Source: Sipunculus nudus (Eukaryota > Annelida > Sipuncula > Golfingiida > Sipunculidae). Taken from it: DNA of 64,000 nt. Below are positions 23,444 through 34,069 of this stretch, in pieces. The translations under genes were made by a program, and so were the position numbers. The notes under the pieces are model-generated. The model was given only the letters and a program-made list of their open reading frames with translations, was not told the DNA's origin and did no database searches. How positions within the stretch are numbered: the first letter of the stretch is position 1; every line of letters starts with the position of its first letter. The DNA lies in assembly GCA_026874595.1 (NCBI GenBank), contig CM049307.1, forward strand, positions 26,637,079 through 26,701,078, in the 5' to 3' direction.

Positions 23444-24214
23444 TGTTACGGAACCTAATATCAACAGATCACGTATGCGTGATGAACACAGATTTTGTCA
23501 AGGAGACAAAAAAATCAGCTTCTGTAACACTAGGCAGCGTGAAATGTCTAGGGGAATGAATAAAGAAGTCAGTGTTTTTTTGTTAACAAATAACTATAAT
23601 TTATTCTTAAAACAACCCTAACATTACAATACAATAAATCAATACAATTACACAGTAACATAAACAAAGTGCACAGTACCTGGATACCAACACTGTCACG
23701 AGGATAAGTCCTTTAAAATGTGTAAGCCGGCGAACAGTTCACACGAATTCTCTCGGAGAATAACAGTCCAATGTAAAGCTCTTGTAACAATCCAGAAAGT
23801 AAACTTGAGGCAGACTGCATAAAGTGTTAGTAATAGCAAAATCCCTGAAATTAATGGATAATCGGATAGGTCCCACACGTCTGTCCGCTGGAATATTCTC
23901 TCCTCTCTCTATCGGCTCTAAAACACAGCCCCCTATTTATAATTTCTTGCCCGAAGCCGAGAATTTTCCACTTCTCGAACAGTCTAAAGGATCTAACATA
24001 ATACACAGTAAACACGCGTTACAGGAATCATCTAGAAGAACATCGCTGTGTCTTTACATACCAGGGTCTACACGTGAGTCCGACCCGGCCCGGTCAGGCG
24101 AGAAAGCCCCAAGCTAGCATGACAACGAGAGTTCAACCAGTTCGGATTAAACTGGGAGTGCAACTACAACACGAGTTACGCCCGTGTCACACAATAAAAA
24201 GAGCACCTGTAACA
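23444..24214 (-). mobile_element. Solo LTR of the same Gypsy-type family, inverted
   Basis: On the minus strand this 771-bp block starts TGTTACAGGTGCTC and ends TTCCGTAACA, matching the 5' LTR at 8984-9903 along its length. The TATA box is conserved at 23933-23941. No primer site or coding remnant follows on either side, so it is a solo LTR, usually produced by recombination between the two LTRs of a full element. Both flanks are AT dinucleotide sequence, so a target duplication such as ATAT cannot be separated from the microsatellite. Two overlapping plus-strand frames of 85 and 97 codons fall in it and are not genes. Confidence 0.92.
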
Positions 24215-24222
24215 ATATATAA

Positions 24223-24225
<3 letters not shown>

Positions 24226-24279
<54 letters not shown>

Positions 24280-24298
24280 CATACATACATACATACAT
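24226..24298. repeat. Compound (TA)n(CATA)n microsatellite
   Basis: About 50 bp of TA repeats begin shortly after the solo LTR terminus and change near 24275 to six CATA tetranucleotides. Confidence 0.95.
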
Positions 24299-25325
24299 CT
24301 TGAAACTGCCCAAAGCTTCGATTCCTTTTAAGCGGTATGCGGTCGCGGTATAATGCGGTCTTGGTTACGGATAAAATGTATGTTTGCATATGTAATATAC
24401 ATAATTTGTACATTTCAGATATATATTTATAATATATATGTAATATATTTATTATAAATGTATGTATCCCGGCATGCATTATGAAAAGTGGCTGTAAAAG
24501 ATTTCGAAACCAGCTGCTTGAATTAAAACAGATACATGTATTGGGCAGATAACTCCCCAGTGAATAGCAGGCAACTGTTTCTCATATTTAGGATGATTTA
24601 AATCGATGTATTTAGGCGGAGAACGTTTTTCCTTGTGGCAGTTCTTAAGAAAACCCCTATGTGATGTGTTTAGTTCAGCGGGCTTCCTCGTTCGACACCA
24701 TCTGTTTACATTTTTTTTGTCGGATTGGTCCTACATGATCCGAAAAAAAATTCTCTGAATTCCTTCAGGCCATCTTTCGGAGGAGACAATACAAACCTTT
24801 GTGTGTATATTTTTCAGGGTCATACCCTGCCGTACGTGAGCATCCGGCTGTTAAATGTGAATACAAACACCACATAAAGGCAGTACAGGAAGCTCAAAGA
24901 AGGAGAAAGGGACCTGTAGCCTAGAGTATAGATGTTGATCAAACATTGTCAAGGGACCCGGTATGCTAATAGCTTATTTCTGACTTTTGACTAATATGCA
25001 GACTAACCAAGTTACAAGCACCCAGTCCTCGTTAATATACAAATATAGTTCAGACATAAAAAAAAGTTGCCTTATCGTATTAATTGTGAAGTAGATGAAG
25101 TCGTATCCGAGATTTTAATAATTAATTTGATATATACCACATCTTCGTAGTAATAAAGATAACCCTAAAATGATATACTGAATAAATTATGCGGATAGGA
25201 GATAAGCTGACAGAGCGGTACAAATTTAACATAATTACTGAGTATGGTGGATAAAAATTAGAAAAGGGCATATAGTCAGGACGAACATCCCTAAACATTT
25301 TTTTAGTAGACTTGAGAAACAGGCA
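24299..25325. other. Unique AT-rich stretch, nothing recognised
   Basis: A self-complementary AT-rich segment lies at about 24418-24470. There is no recognisable gene. Confidence 0.5.
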
Positions 25326-25327
25326 TA

Positions 25328-25623
25328 AGGCAAAAAAATAAAAGGTATGGTTCTCAGGCACCGCCCGCGTCAATTTTAATACCTTGCATCAAACATTTTT
25401 ATTTTGTTTTTCATCTTTCAAGAAGATAAGATTAATACAATTTTGATACGATTTCCTTTGTTATGTAGTGCCTATACCTGTTTAGCCAAAACACCCTGTT
25501 ATTTTCATACTTTTCCATGGTCATATGACATTTTTATCGAAACATAAAATAAAAGGTCAAAAATAAAATACCGCCCGCCCGCAAAAAAAAGTGCCTGAGA
25601 ACATACCTTTTTATTTTTTGGCC
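25328..25623. mobile_element. Small TIR-bounded non-autonomous DNA element (MITE-like)
   Basis: The left end, AGGCAAAAAAATAAAAGG then TATGGTTCTCAGGCAC, is matched in reverse complement by the right end, GGCCAAAAAATAAAAAGG then TATGTTCTCAGGCAC, giving terminal repeats of roughly 33 bp with a few indels. Both ends abut TA dinucleotides (25326-25327 and 25624-25625), as expected of Tc1/mariner-type TA duplications. A CCGCCCGC motif occurs just inside each end. The 296-bp interior is AT-rich and has no coding capacity. The superfamily assignment rests only on the TA flanks. Confidence 0.7.
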
Positions 25624-25625
25624 TA

Positions 25626-26044
25626 ATATACTTATTTTAAACATGGGGAGGCGGTTTCATCCTGGAATTTGGCTTGTATGGCAGCCACTTTGGATTTCAA
25701 AGTGACCCTCGTTCAAAACCTGATTTGTCAACATCTCAGCGATTAAACATGTTGGAGCCATGAAATAAGATTCAAAATAGATTATATCTGTTTAAAATTC
25801 TACTTAAAAATTAGTAACATCACTTAATAACCATTTTAGGAAATACTGCCACCTTACTTATGTATTTATCAAGTAATAGAGGTGGTTTACTTGATTGTCA
25901 TATTCATGAAGTTAAACTAGTCATATATAACATGTAAAATACATGAAGGAAACTCCCTGAACACTTGTTATAGTGGTAAAGTGCCATGAACACACTGAAT
26001 GACGCTGTATTGAATCATGTCACATCACAGGAATGGTGAAAAAT
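25626..26044. other. Unique AT-rich stretch, nothing recognised
   Basis: No gene, RNA or repeat that I can support. Confidence 0.5.
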
Positions 26045-26738
26045 AAATTCACGTTCACATAATTGTTTTAAAGGGTGCCTGTTCATATTTCTGGCATTGA
26101 TAAATTAAGCTAATCCCTAGAACATTTTATAAAAATAGGTTAGGAAAAGCCTATCCCACGTCAAAGGGTGTTAACATCAATCCACATGTTTATAACATGT
26201 GACGGCATACCAAAATCATCAAAACACTTTAAACAACGACATCTGGCGGCAAGTCAGACGGAGAAGTTTGTCACGTTTGCTGTATACACATATAAACATT
26301 TGTACCGAGAGTATTTCCAACGACTATTCGTTGTTCACCAGATGTTATATGAAAAAGCAGAAGCCCCGTTGTGCACACAGCTCTGTCTGCAGTGCCCGGA
26401 TGCAGACGCCGCGGGATCTCTCTGTCTGATCGGGACCGGTCATATTAGCCGTTGTAAAATTACCCCTGTCCTGAATACCTAAAACTCTAATAAAAGAGAT
26501 GAAACCACTCGCTTTCCGCTGTTATTCAATCAGATAAAAGATACCAACGATTAAGTGACTCAGCCTGGAGTCAGACGAAGCCGTCTTGGCGGTTTGGTCA
26601 TGATATTATTGCCCATTTAAACGTCTTCTGATCTCATGTTAGAAGTACCCGCTGTGGCTGTTATATTACATATAGGCTACAGAACATGTCCAAATGTACT
26701 TGAGCGCAAAATTTGTGCGCGAATTATTTTTAGGACAC

Positions 26739-26764
26739 TACACACACACAAACACACACACACA
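26739..26764. repeat. (CA)n microsatellite, copy 1
   Basis: A short CA run with one AA interruption. The equivalent in the second segmental copy (about 28545-28573) is slightly longer. Confidence 0.9.
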
Positions 26765-26784
26765 AGTTATAACAATATATCGAC

Positions 26785-27580
26785 TAATTCTACGACTCAA
26801 TTTACTCGACCACCATAATGGGTCAACGTTGTCCCCTACATGCACGACTTAATCTACTTGGCTTATTGGACGAAATAATGTACTTGGCTTATTATAAGAC
26901 TTAATGTACTCAGCTATCATTATGGCTTATGGTACTCGGCTACATGCACGACTTAATTTACCCGGCTTATTGCACGAATTAGTGTACTCGGCTTACTATA
27001 CGACTCAATGTACTAAGTTACCATCATGGCTAAACATACTCGGCTACATGCACGGTTTAATATACAACGCTAATTGCATAAATTAGTTTACTCGGCTTAC
27101 TTTATGACTCAATGTACTATAAGCTTCCATCATGGCTAAACGTACTCGGCTACATGCACGGTTTAATATACTTGGCTTATAGCACAAATTAATGTACTTG
27201 GCTTACTTTACGACTCAATGTACTCAGCTACCATTCTGGCGTTACGTACTCGGCAGTGCCAGCTCCAGGAATGAGCCGTAAATTAGTAGTATGATTTGCC
27301 GCGAGGTGGCATTTCCTGATCTCGGCCTTTGGGACACTGCAAGAGAAAGTTTGATGGCTCTGTCGGTTGGAGAAATTAGAGTCTTAACCACTGAGCAGAC
27401 GTGGCCAGTCTAGTACTAGGCTTACTGTACGATTTAATTTTCTCCGCTTAGTGCGTGACTTAATGTACTCAGTTTAGTGAGCGAATCAATGCCGTCGGCT
27501 AACTTACCAGCTTACTTTACATGTCTACCTTTTCAGCCGACTGTACTCGGCTTACTTGACTTAATCATCTTGGCTAACTG
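26785..27580. repeat. 26-bp satellite with 104-bp higher-order repeat, array 1
   Basis: Units such as TACTCGGCTTACTATACGAC plus TCAATG are 26 bp. Four unit types follow each other in fixed order (CTACATGCACGG, CTTATTGCATGAATT, CTTACTTTACGACT, CTACCATCATGGCT), making a 104-bp period. Landmark CCATNATGG falls at 26813, 26917, 27021, 27127 (2-bp insertion) and 27231. The array is interrupted at 27254-27413 by a separate insert and then continues in degraded form. Confidence 0.9.
27254..27413 (-). mobile_element. SINE-like insert within the satellite, copy 1
   Basis: Unrelated to the 26-bp units and present at the same place in both segmental copies. On the minus strand it starts with GGCCACGTCTGCTCAGTGG then TTAAGACTC, close to the 5' half of a tRNA with its A box. 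I see no good B box and no poly-A or simple tail, so a truncated tRNA-derived SINE is a reasonable guess and no more. Confidence 0.35.
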
Positions 27581-27800
27581 TTAAATCCACGTTCACATAA
27601 TTGTTTCAAAGGGGGCCTGCTCATATATCTGACAATAATAAATAAAGGTAATCCCTTGAACATTTTATAAAAATAGGTTATAAAAAGCCTATCCCACGTC
27701 AAAGGGTGTTTCCATCAATCCACATGTTTATAACATGTGACGGCACACCTAAATAATCAAAACACTTTCAACAACGACATCTGGCGGCAAGTCAGACGGA

Positions 27801-28067
27801 CTAGAGTTTTTGTCAACGCGTTTTGCAGCTAGTGACTTTTCAGTTTCCGGACTAAACCAACCACCATGTAATTGGCTTACATGTTTTTTTTCTGTAAACA
27901 TTCACGGAAATACCGTGTTTAGTAACAGCTTTTAGATAAACAACCTAATACATCAGTCACAAAGGCGTTAAACTTGTTATTAATAAGAATTATCTACACT
28001 TCCGGTTCATAATTGTGTAGGTGACCTCCGCAAATTTATTGTCATCAAAGCATACTTTTCCTTCCAG
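27801..28067. other. 267-bp segment present in copy 2 but missing in copy 1
   Basis: Copy 1 joins GACGGA directly to GAAGTTTG. Copy 2 has about 267 bp between its GACGGA and CCAGGA|GAAGTTTG, so the segment is bracketed by direct GGA repeats. It ends in a pyrimidine-rich CTTTTCCTTCCAG that looks like a splice acceptor, but the left edge has no GT donor. The diverged third copy near 30.5 kb has related sequence past this point, so copy 1 probably lost it. Confidence 0.7.
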
Positions 28068-28589
28068 GAGAAGTTTGTCACGCTTGCTGTATACACATAT
28101 AAACATTTGTACCGAGAATATTTCAAACGACTATTCGTCGTTCACCAGATGTTGTGTGCAAAAGCAGAAGCCTCGTTGTGCACACAGCTCTGTCTGCAGT
28201 GCCCGGATGCAGACGCCGCGGGATCTCTCTGTCTGATCGGGACCGGTCATATTAGCCGTTGTAAAATAACCCCTGTCCTGAATACCTAAAACTCTAATAA
28301 AAGAGATGAAACCACTCGCTTTCCGCTGTTATTCAATCAGATAAAAGATACCAACGATTAAGTGACTCAGCCTGGAGTCAGACGAAGCCGTCTTGGCGGT
28401 TTGGTCATGATATTATTGCCCATTTAAACGTCTTCTGATCTCATGTTAGAAGTACCCGCTGTGGCTGTTATATTACATATAGGCTACAGAACATGTCCAA
28501 ATGTACTGGAGCGCAAAATTTGTGCGCGAATTATTTTTAGGACACTACACACACACAAACACACACACACACAAATTATAACTATATAT

Positions 28590-29372
28590 CGACTATTTCT
28601 ACGACTCAATGTACTCGGCCACCATAATGGGTCAACGTAGTCCCCTACATGCAAGACCCAATGTACCCGGCTTATTGAACGAGTTAGTGTACTTGGCTTA
28701 TTATACGACTTAATGTACCCAGCCATCATTACGGCTTAAGGTACTCGGCTACATGCACGACTTAATGTACCCGGCTTATTGCATGAATTAGTGTAATTGG
28801 GTTACTGTACGACTCAATGTACTAAGCTACCATCATGACTAAACGTACTCGGCTACATGCATGGTTTAATATACTACGCTTATTGCATAAAGAAGTGTAC
28901 TCGGCTTACTTTACGACTCAATGTACTATAAGCTTCCATCATGGCTAAACGTACTCGGCTTCATGCACGGTTTAATATAATTGGCTTATTGCTCAAATTA
29001 GTGTACTCGGCTTATTTTACAACTCAATGTACTAAGCTACCATTATGGCGTTACGTACTCGGCAGTGCCAGCTCTTGAAATGAGTCGACCAGAGAGCCGT
29101 AAATTAGTAGTATGATTTGCCGCGAGGTGGCATTACCTGATCTCGGCCTTTGGGACACTGCAAGAGCAAGTGATGGCTCTGTCTGTTTGAGGAATTAGAG
29201 TCTCATAACCACTGAGTAGACTTGGCCAGTCTAGTACTCGGCTAACTGTACGATTTTATTTTCTCTGCTTAATGCATGACTTAATATACACGTATATAAT
29301 ATACTTGTCTACCTTTGCGGCTGACTGTACTCGGCTTACTCGACTAAATCATCTTGGCTTACTGTTAAATTC
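28590..29372. repeat. 26-bp satellite with 104-bp higher-order repeat, array 2
   Basis: This is the array of the second segmental copy, with the same unit types and order as array 1 and the same late insert (about 29062-29233). The tail after the insert is more degraded than in array 1. Confidence 0.88.
29062..29233 (-). mobile_element. SINE-like insert within the satellite, copy 2
   Basis: Same insert as in array 1, about 10 bp longer at one indel (AATGAGTCGACCAGAGAGCC here, AATGAGCC in copy 1). The minus strand keeps CTACTCAGTGGTTA, resembling a tRNA A box. The shared position shows that insertion came before the segmental duplication. Confidence 0.35.
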
Positions 29373-29374
29373 AC

Positions 29375-32300
29375 ATTAGTTTAGTGGTACCACATCACAA
29401 ATAATAAACATGATAAAAGTCACCCGAAAATTACATCGAGCTTTTGAAATCGCACCAGTGGGAAGGAGGGTGCATATCAATGTTGCATTAATAAAATTGA
29501 CTTTCAGCTCAGAAACCTAATGACTGAACCAAAATAAATTAATGGACGTATGCGACTGGACATTTTCTAGGAATAAAACTTGAACTCTGTCCACCTGCGC
29601 AGTGGCTTAGAAGTAGTACTCAGAAAGGGACCAGTCGAATGAAGTGTAGTGGGTCCAGTAAAAAATGGCTGCCGGTGGCGCAAATGTTGTGACTTATTTC
29701 ATTTACTGCTTACCACACGCGGAAGTTTTTTCGAGCAGTTTGTGCAACATGGGCAAGGAGGAGTTCGTGCAACACAATCTACCATCCGAATATAAAATGT
29801 AAAGAACGGAGACAATGTGCTATACAAATTCGACTAGCTGAAGACGCTTATTCTTAGTAATTTGAATACATTTTATATTCACAGTAATTTTAACAATACA
29901 TTAGACACAATCTTGTTCTCGCATAAACGCGAGACGAAAGGCTGCAAAGTTTTTCTTGTGTGTTAAGCTGCCCAAAGGCCACCTGCCCACACTCTTTCAC
30001 CAAATGTATTATTCAAGAGATGACCATCGTTAACTTTATATCAGCTTCATTAAGCTGTAAACTAGGCTGACGTTTTTGTGGATAAAGAAGACATTAGGGA
30101 CCATCTTTATTATGACTACAATGGTCTCATCAATTCCTTCATGATTGTAAAGGACCAGCTCACAGAGAACTCATAACCCACCAAGACCCACAATTCTCTT
30201 GTAGTAATACTACGAAATTCTTCTGCAAGAAGTCGCCACCAGATCTTTTTTAATTTACGACGTTTAATCTAATGTTAATTTTTTTATGTATACCTAATTG
30301 GTATATAAGCATATGTCTTATTACAGGCATGATACAGATAGCATTTTTATATTATAGGCCCTCATCGATCTAATTAAATATACCGCCGAGCTGACCCACC
30401 AGTGCCATATTAATATAGTAACATTTTGATTCTCTGTTTGCTAGTGTATACTGATTTACATATTGGCAGTGTATATGCATGTATATCTGCCAAAATAATC
30501 CCAACACATTCAACAAGGACATCTTGCTGCAAGTCAGACAAAACCAATGTTTTGCAAAAGGGCATTTTGCAACTATTGAACTTTCGTCTTATGCACATAT
30601 GCAACCAACCACCTTTGGGTTACACGGTTATCATGTTTGTCAACACTGGCGCATGTGCAGAGTTTACTTATACAGCTTGTAAATAAGCAAGCTCAGACAT
30701 CCGTCACAGAACCTGTGTTTGTGAAACCTTCTTGAAAGGAAATATATACAGTTCATTAATATGCACAAAGAGTAAGCCAGAAAACCACATCAATTCTACA
30801 GAAACGACAGGTGAATAGTTGGCTTTAATTTTCTTTATCGCATAAAAGGCTTAATCTATTACAATCCATCCTAAAACATGTAAAGCATTTAAACGTGCTG
30901 AAATGAGTATCAAGAATGTTTTCTGAAATCTTCAATGAATAGATTAATATATTTATACGTATTTGAATACATATATGTATATAAACATATTATTGGTTCA
31001 TTTCTTCAAAGTCTTCCATTAAATAATATCATGCATGTGAACATAAAGAAGAAGCATCATTGATTTTCACTTACAAGGGTTCCTAAAAAATGTAATACAT
31101 TTATTTATTCTGAAAACGGCATAATCCTATTTTCTGGCAGGTCTCTCCTGAATCCAGTTTATAATTTTGGTGTATATCTGCTCTTTATATTAAGCCACGC
31201 TTGTCGACCCCACATGTCTGGGGTACGTGATTTGAAGCTGACGATGTCTGACTGGCTGCGCTTGTTACATGTTCCCAGGCCAGTCTCCTGGACCAACGTA
31301 AGACCCTGACCATATGAATCGCCTGACCCAGGCGGCCTCACGTTAACGGGTGATGGCGTTTACACGAGATCTGTCCCCAGAGTTCATCCCTCAGAAATGT
31401 CATAAAAAACTTGTTTCCTCAGTGCAATGTAAATTACTTGTTAGGAGCCATCATGTATTTAATTTCAGTCTCAGTTTCGCTGTCCAGCGAATAGAAAATG
31501 TTCGTGAGCTATATTTTGTTAAACTTTATGTCTGTGACCATAATACCATTGCATGTCAAGGTTTTTCTTTTTGAAACAAAAACTTGTCCCATATATGAAG
31601 CGTGTTTTTCTGTTCTAACCGTACGCTCAACTTCACTTGCATGACATCTACCCGTTGGGCAAGTTACTTGCAAGCATAATTGCCAAGCAAGGACTACACG
31701 CGATTTTCATCTCATGAGCTTATGGAGACACCTTTGGTAAATCCAGGTTGGTAATAATTAATACATGTGACATTAATTCAGGTAATTGTTTCTAAAAGAC
31801 TTTTCCCTTTCTTCCGTTGTCATAGTTTGCAAGACGAGAACATCAATTTAAAAATATTCAAACAAATTGAGTGCGTCAAACAGTGCTCTGTTCTCCGCTT
31901 CGTACTTGGATATTCTATCATCAGATTCATAGTCCTCGTTTATATCCAGCACCTGTGAAAATCGTTTTTCGTCTTGTTCTCCTGCATAAAACACTTAAAA
32001 ACTGTTTTCTTTCATTCCATATTTACACTGCTGGACTGAAAGTTTGCCAATCTTAGACTGAGTGAGCGTGTCAATCATGGTACGCTCGGCCTTGTCTCGC
32101 GGTGTCATGTATGACACACGCCTCTCAAAAACTTCAGACTTGTATGACATTTCACGGGGCTTTATCAAATACATATCACATCTTTAGGGTCGGTTAGTAT
32201 GTATTTGTGTCTCTGAGAAGGTAAGCTAGCATTAAAACAATTTTATACAAGAAGTGGATTTACAACATTCAGAGAAAGCCCAACTGTGTCCGACATGGCG

Positions 32301-33160
32301 ATTGTCAGGCTTGTCTTTGACCTAAAGTGTATATTCTATTTATACCAAGTTTTCACAATACCAAATTTGTGAATGTGTAAAAGGGTTCCCATACTGGGAC
32401 TATGTTAATTAATTATTCCTGAAAGTCATTAATCTTTTAATTGTCGTACCACAATTAAAGGGGATATGGTCTTATGGGATTTGAACATAATAACAGAGGA
32501 TCACCGACACTGGATTTCCATGTGCTGCCTTATCGTCAAATTTCCGAGTGCTCTAGGTATGCCAGTCCCAAACAACTCTTATATTTATGCCATTGGAGTT
32601 TCATTTTTGGAAGCCCAGGTAGGAAAGTATTTCTCAAAATCGAACCCAAATGCAGTGAAACCAAAATTCCCCTCTGCAGGTCAGTCTAAAGCAACATTTG
32701 GACACAATGCTTTTGATTGTGCACATATCTAAATTTACTTGGGCAACACATACCATTTTTTTCAAAGAATATGTAAGCTACATATAAAACCATATATCCA
32801 TTTGTAATACCAACCGAGATTTTCGCAAACCAAAATCAGAAACCACTGCCGTATCATGTCTTAATGACCTATCCAGGGTCCCTAAGTTTACCATATATTA
32901 TGACCGTCTCATTTATCAAATTAAATATCACTATAGACCGATCATTACTTAAAACAACATAATTGCCATGGCCTGTATCTACAGTCCGTGTTATTTTTCA
33001 CGTCAAGTTTCACATCTAATTAAAAAAAAACAATGTTCTGATTTCTAATGTTGCAAAAATACACTGTCGGATCTGAAACCACTGGCGTTATCGTGTCAAT
33101 ATTTGTATATATTACAAGTCAACTTCCAGCAACTAAATGCTAATTAAATGAAATTGCTGT
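29375..33160. other. Mostly unique stretch with one duplicated relic
   Basis: No recognisable gene. Apart from the relic at 30484-30700 I see no repeat. Frames of 60-88 codons (for example 32466-32732) overlap each other and show no motif. Confidence 0.5.
30484..30700 (+). repeat. Diverged third copy of part of the segmental duplication
   Basis: The stretch AATAATCCCAACACATTCAA followed by CAAGGACATCTTGCTGCAAG and TCAGAC matches 27753-27800 of copy 2, and the match continues weakly through GTTTTGCA, CAACCAACCACC and CATCCGTCACA into the 267-bp segment missing from copy 1. The satellite and the (CA)n tract do not follow. Confidence 0.55.
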
Positions 33161-33164
33161 TTTT

Positions 33165-34069
33165 AGCATAGCTGACTGAACGTCATCTGAGCTATAGCGA
33201 TCACTTTTTGTCCGTCTGCCTCTCTGTCTATATCCATCCGTCCATTAATAAGGCACAAATCGAAATCACTGGACCTATAATCTTGTAACTTGACATCCAA
33301 GGCGATCGATGAAAAATTAGGTCCCTGTTACCCATATCTTCCGAGAAATGTGACTCTAAAGTACCTCCAGAATAATAAATAAAATTGATACAAAAGAACC
33401 AGTATCTGAAGAACTAATGCATAGGTCACCATGATTCTTTGCATGATTATTGACAAAGCGGTGTTTTATCAGTTCCTACGTACGGTTGGCGCCGCCTGTA
33501 TTTTTTCCAATTTTTATATTTTTCTCTATTTTTTGTATTTTTGAGGCCTTCAAAGAAGCTGTCGTCTGTTAACACGGCACAAACCGTAACCACTACATCT
33601 TCTTACATGACATCAAGGGAGGTCCGTGAAAATCTCCTTGAAAACCTGAAATTAGGTCTTTGTTACCCATATCCTCCGAGGTATGGGGCTCAGAAGTACC
33701 AAAAGAACAATTAAAAATTTGATAAAAAAAGCTCCAGTATCTGAACAACTAATTGCATTAATCACCATACTTCTTTGCATGCATGTTGAACATGGAGTGT
33801 TTCATCAGTTTCTGCAGACTGAAGGCGCCTCCTGTATTTTTTTCGACTTTTTACGCATTTGTTCCCCCTATTTTTGAGTCCTTCAAATTAAGGGGTCATC
33901 CGTTAATAAAGCACAAATCATTGGACCGTTTGTGCAATAAAAACCGTTGGACCTAGAAGCTTCTAACTTGACATCCTAAAAGTTCAATAAAAAATCCATC
34001 TAGTATCACAATATTGCCAATACTAACTGGTGAATCAGATGAGCGTCATGACTCATCGGTCACTTGTTT
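33165..34069 (+). mobile_element. Second, shorter copy of the hairpin-ended 336-bp element
   Basis: It begins with a decayed 5' hairpin (AGCATAGCTGAC and GTCATCTGAGCT), has a TCCGTC-like microsatellite trace, about two core units (landmark ACCAT at 33428 and 33764, 336 bp apart) and ends in GAGCGTCATGACTCATCGG then TCACTTGT. Divergence from the first copy is substantial. Confidence 0.78.

Larger units (their letters stand above)
26045..29372 (+). repeat. Direct tandem segmental duplication (two copies)
   Basis: Copy 1 is 26045-27580 and copy 2 is 27583-29372. Each copy contains, in order, a block starting ATTCACG or ATCCACG, a GC-richer conserved block (copy 1 about 26260-26480, copy 2 about 28067-28290), a (CA)n tract, a 26-bp satellite, an embedded ~160-bp insert and more satellite. 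The sequence TTAAAT(T/C)CAC sits at the junction and at the right edge, with a similar AAATTCACG at the left edge, which fits unequal exchange. The copies differ by many substitutions, by about 267 bp present only in copy 2 (27801-28067), and by an 11-bp indel. Open frames up to 104 codons in the conserved block lack ATG in copy 1 or differ between copies, so I do not call a gene. Confidence 0.9.

Noticed and set aside
26168-26482. 104-codon plus-strand frame in segmental copy 1
   Set aside because: It starts at GTG, not ATG, the 267-bp indel falls inside it, and a second overlapping frame is equally open.
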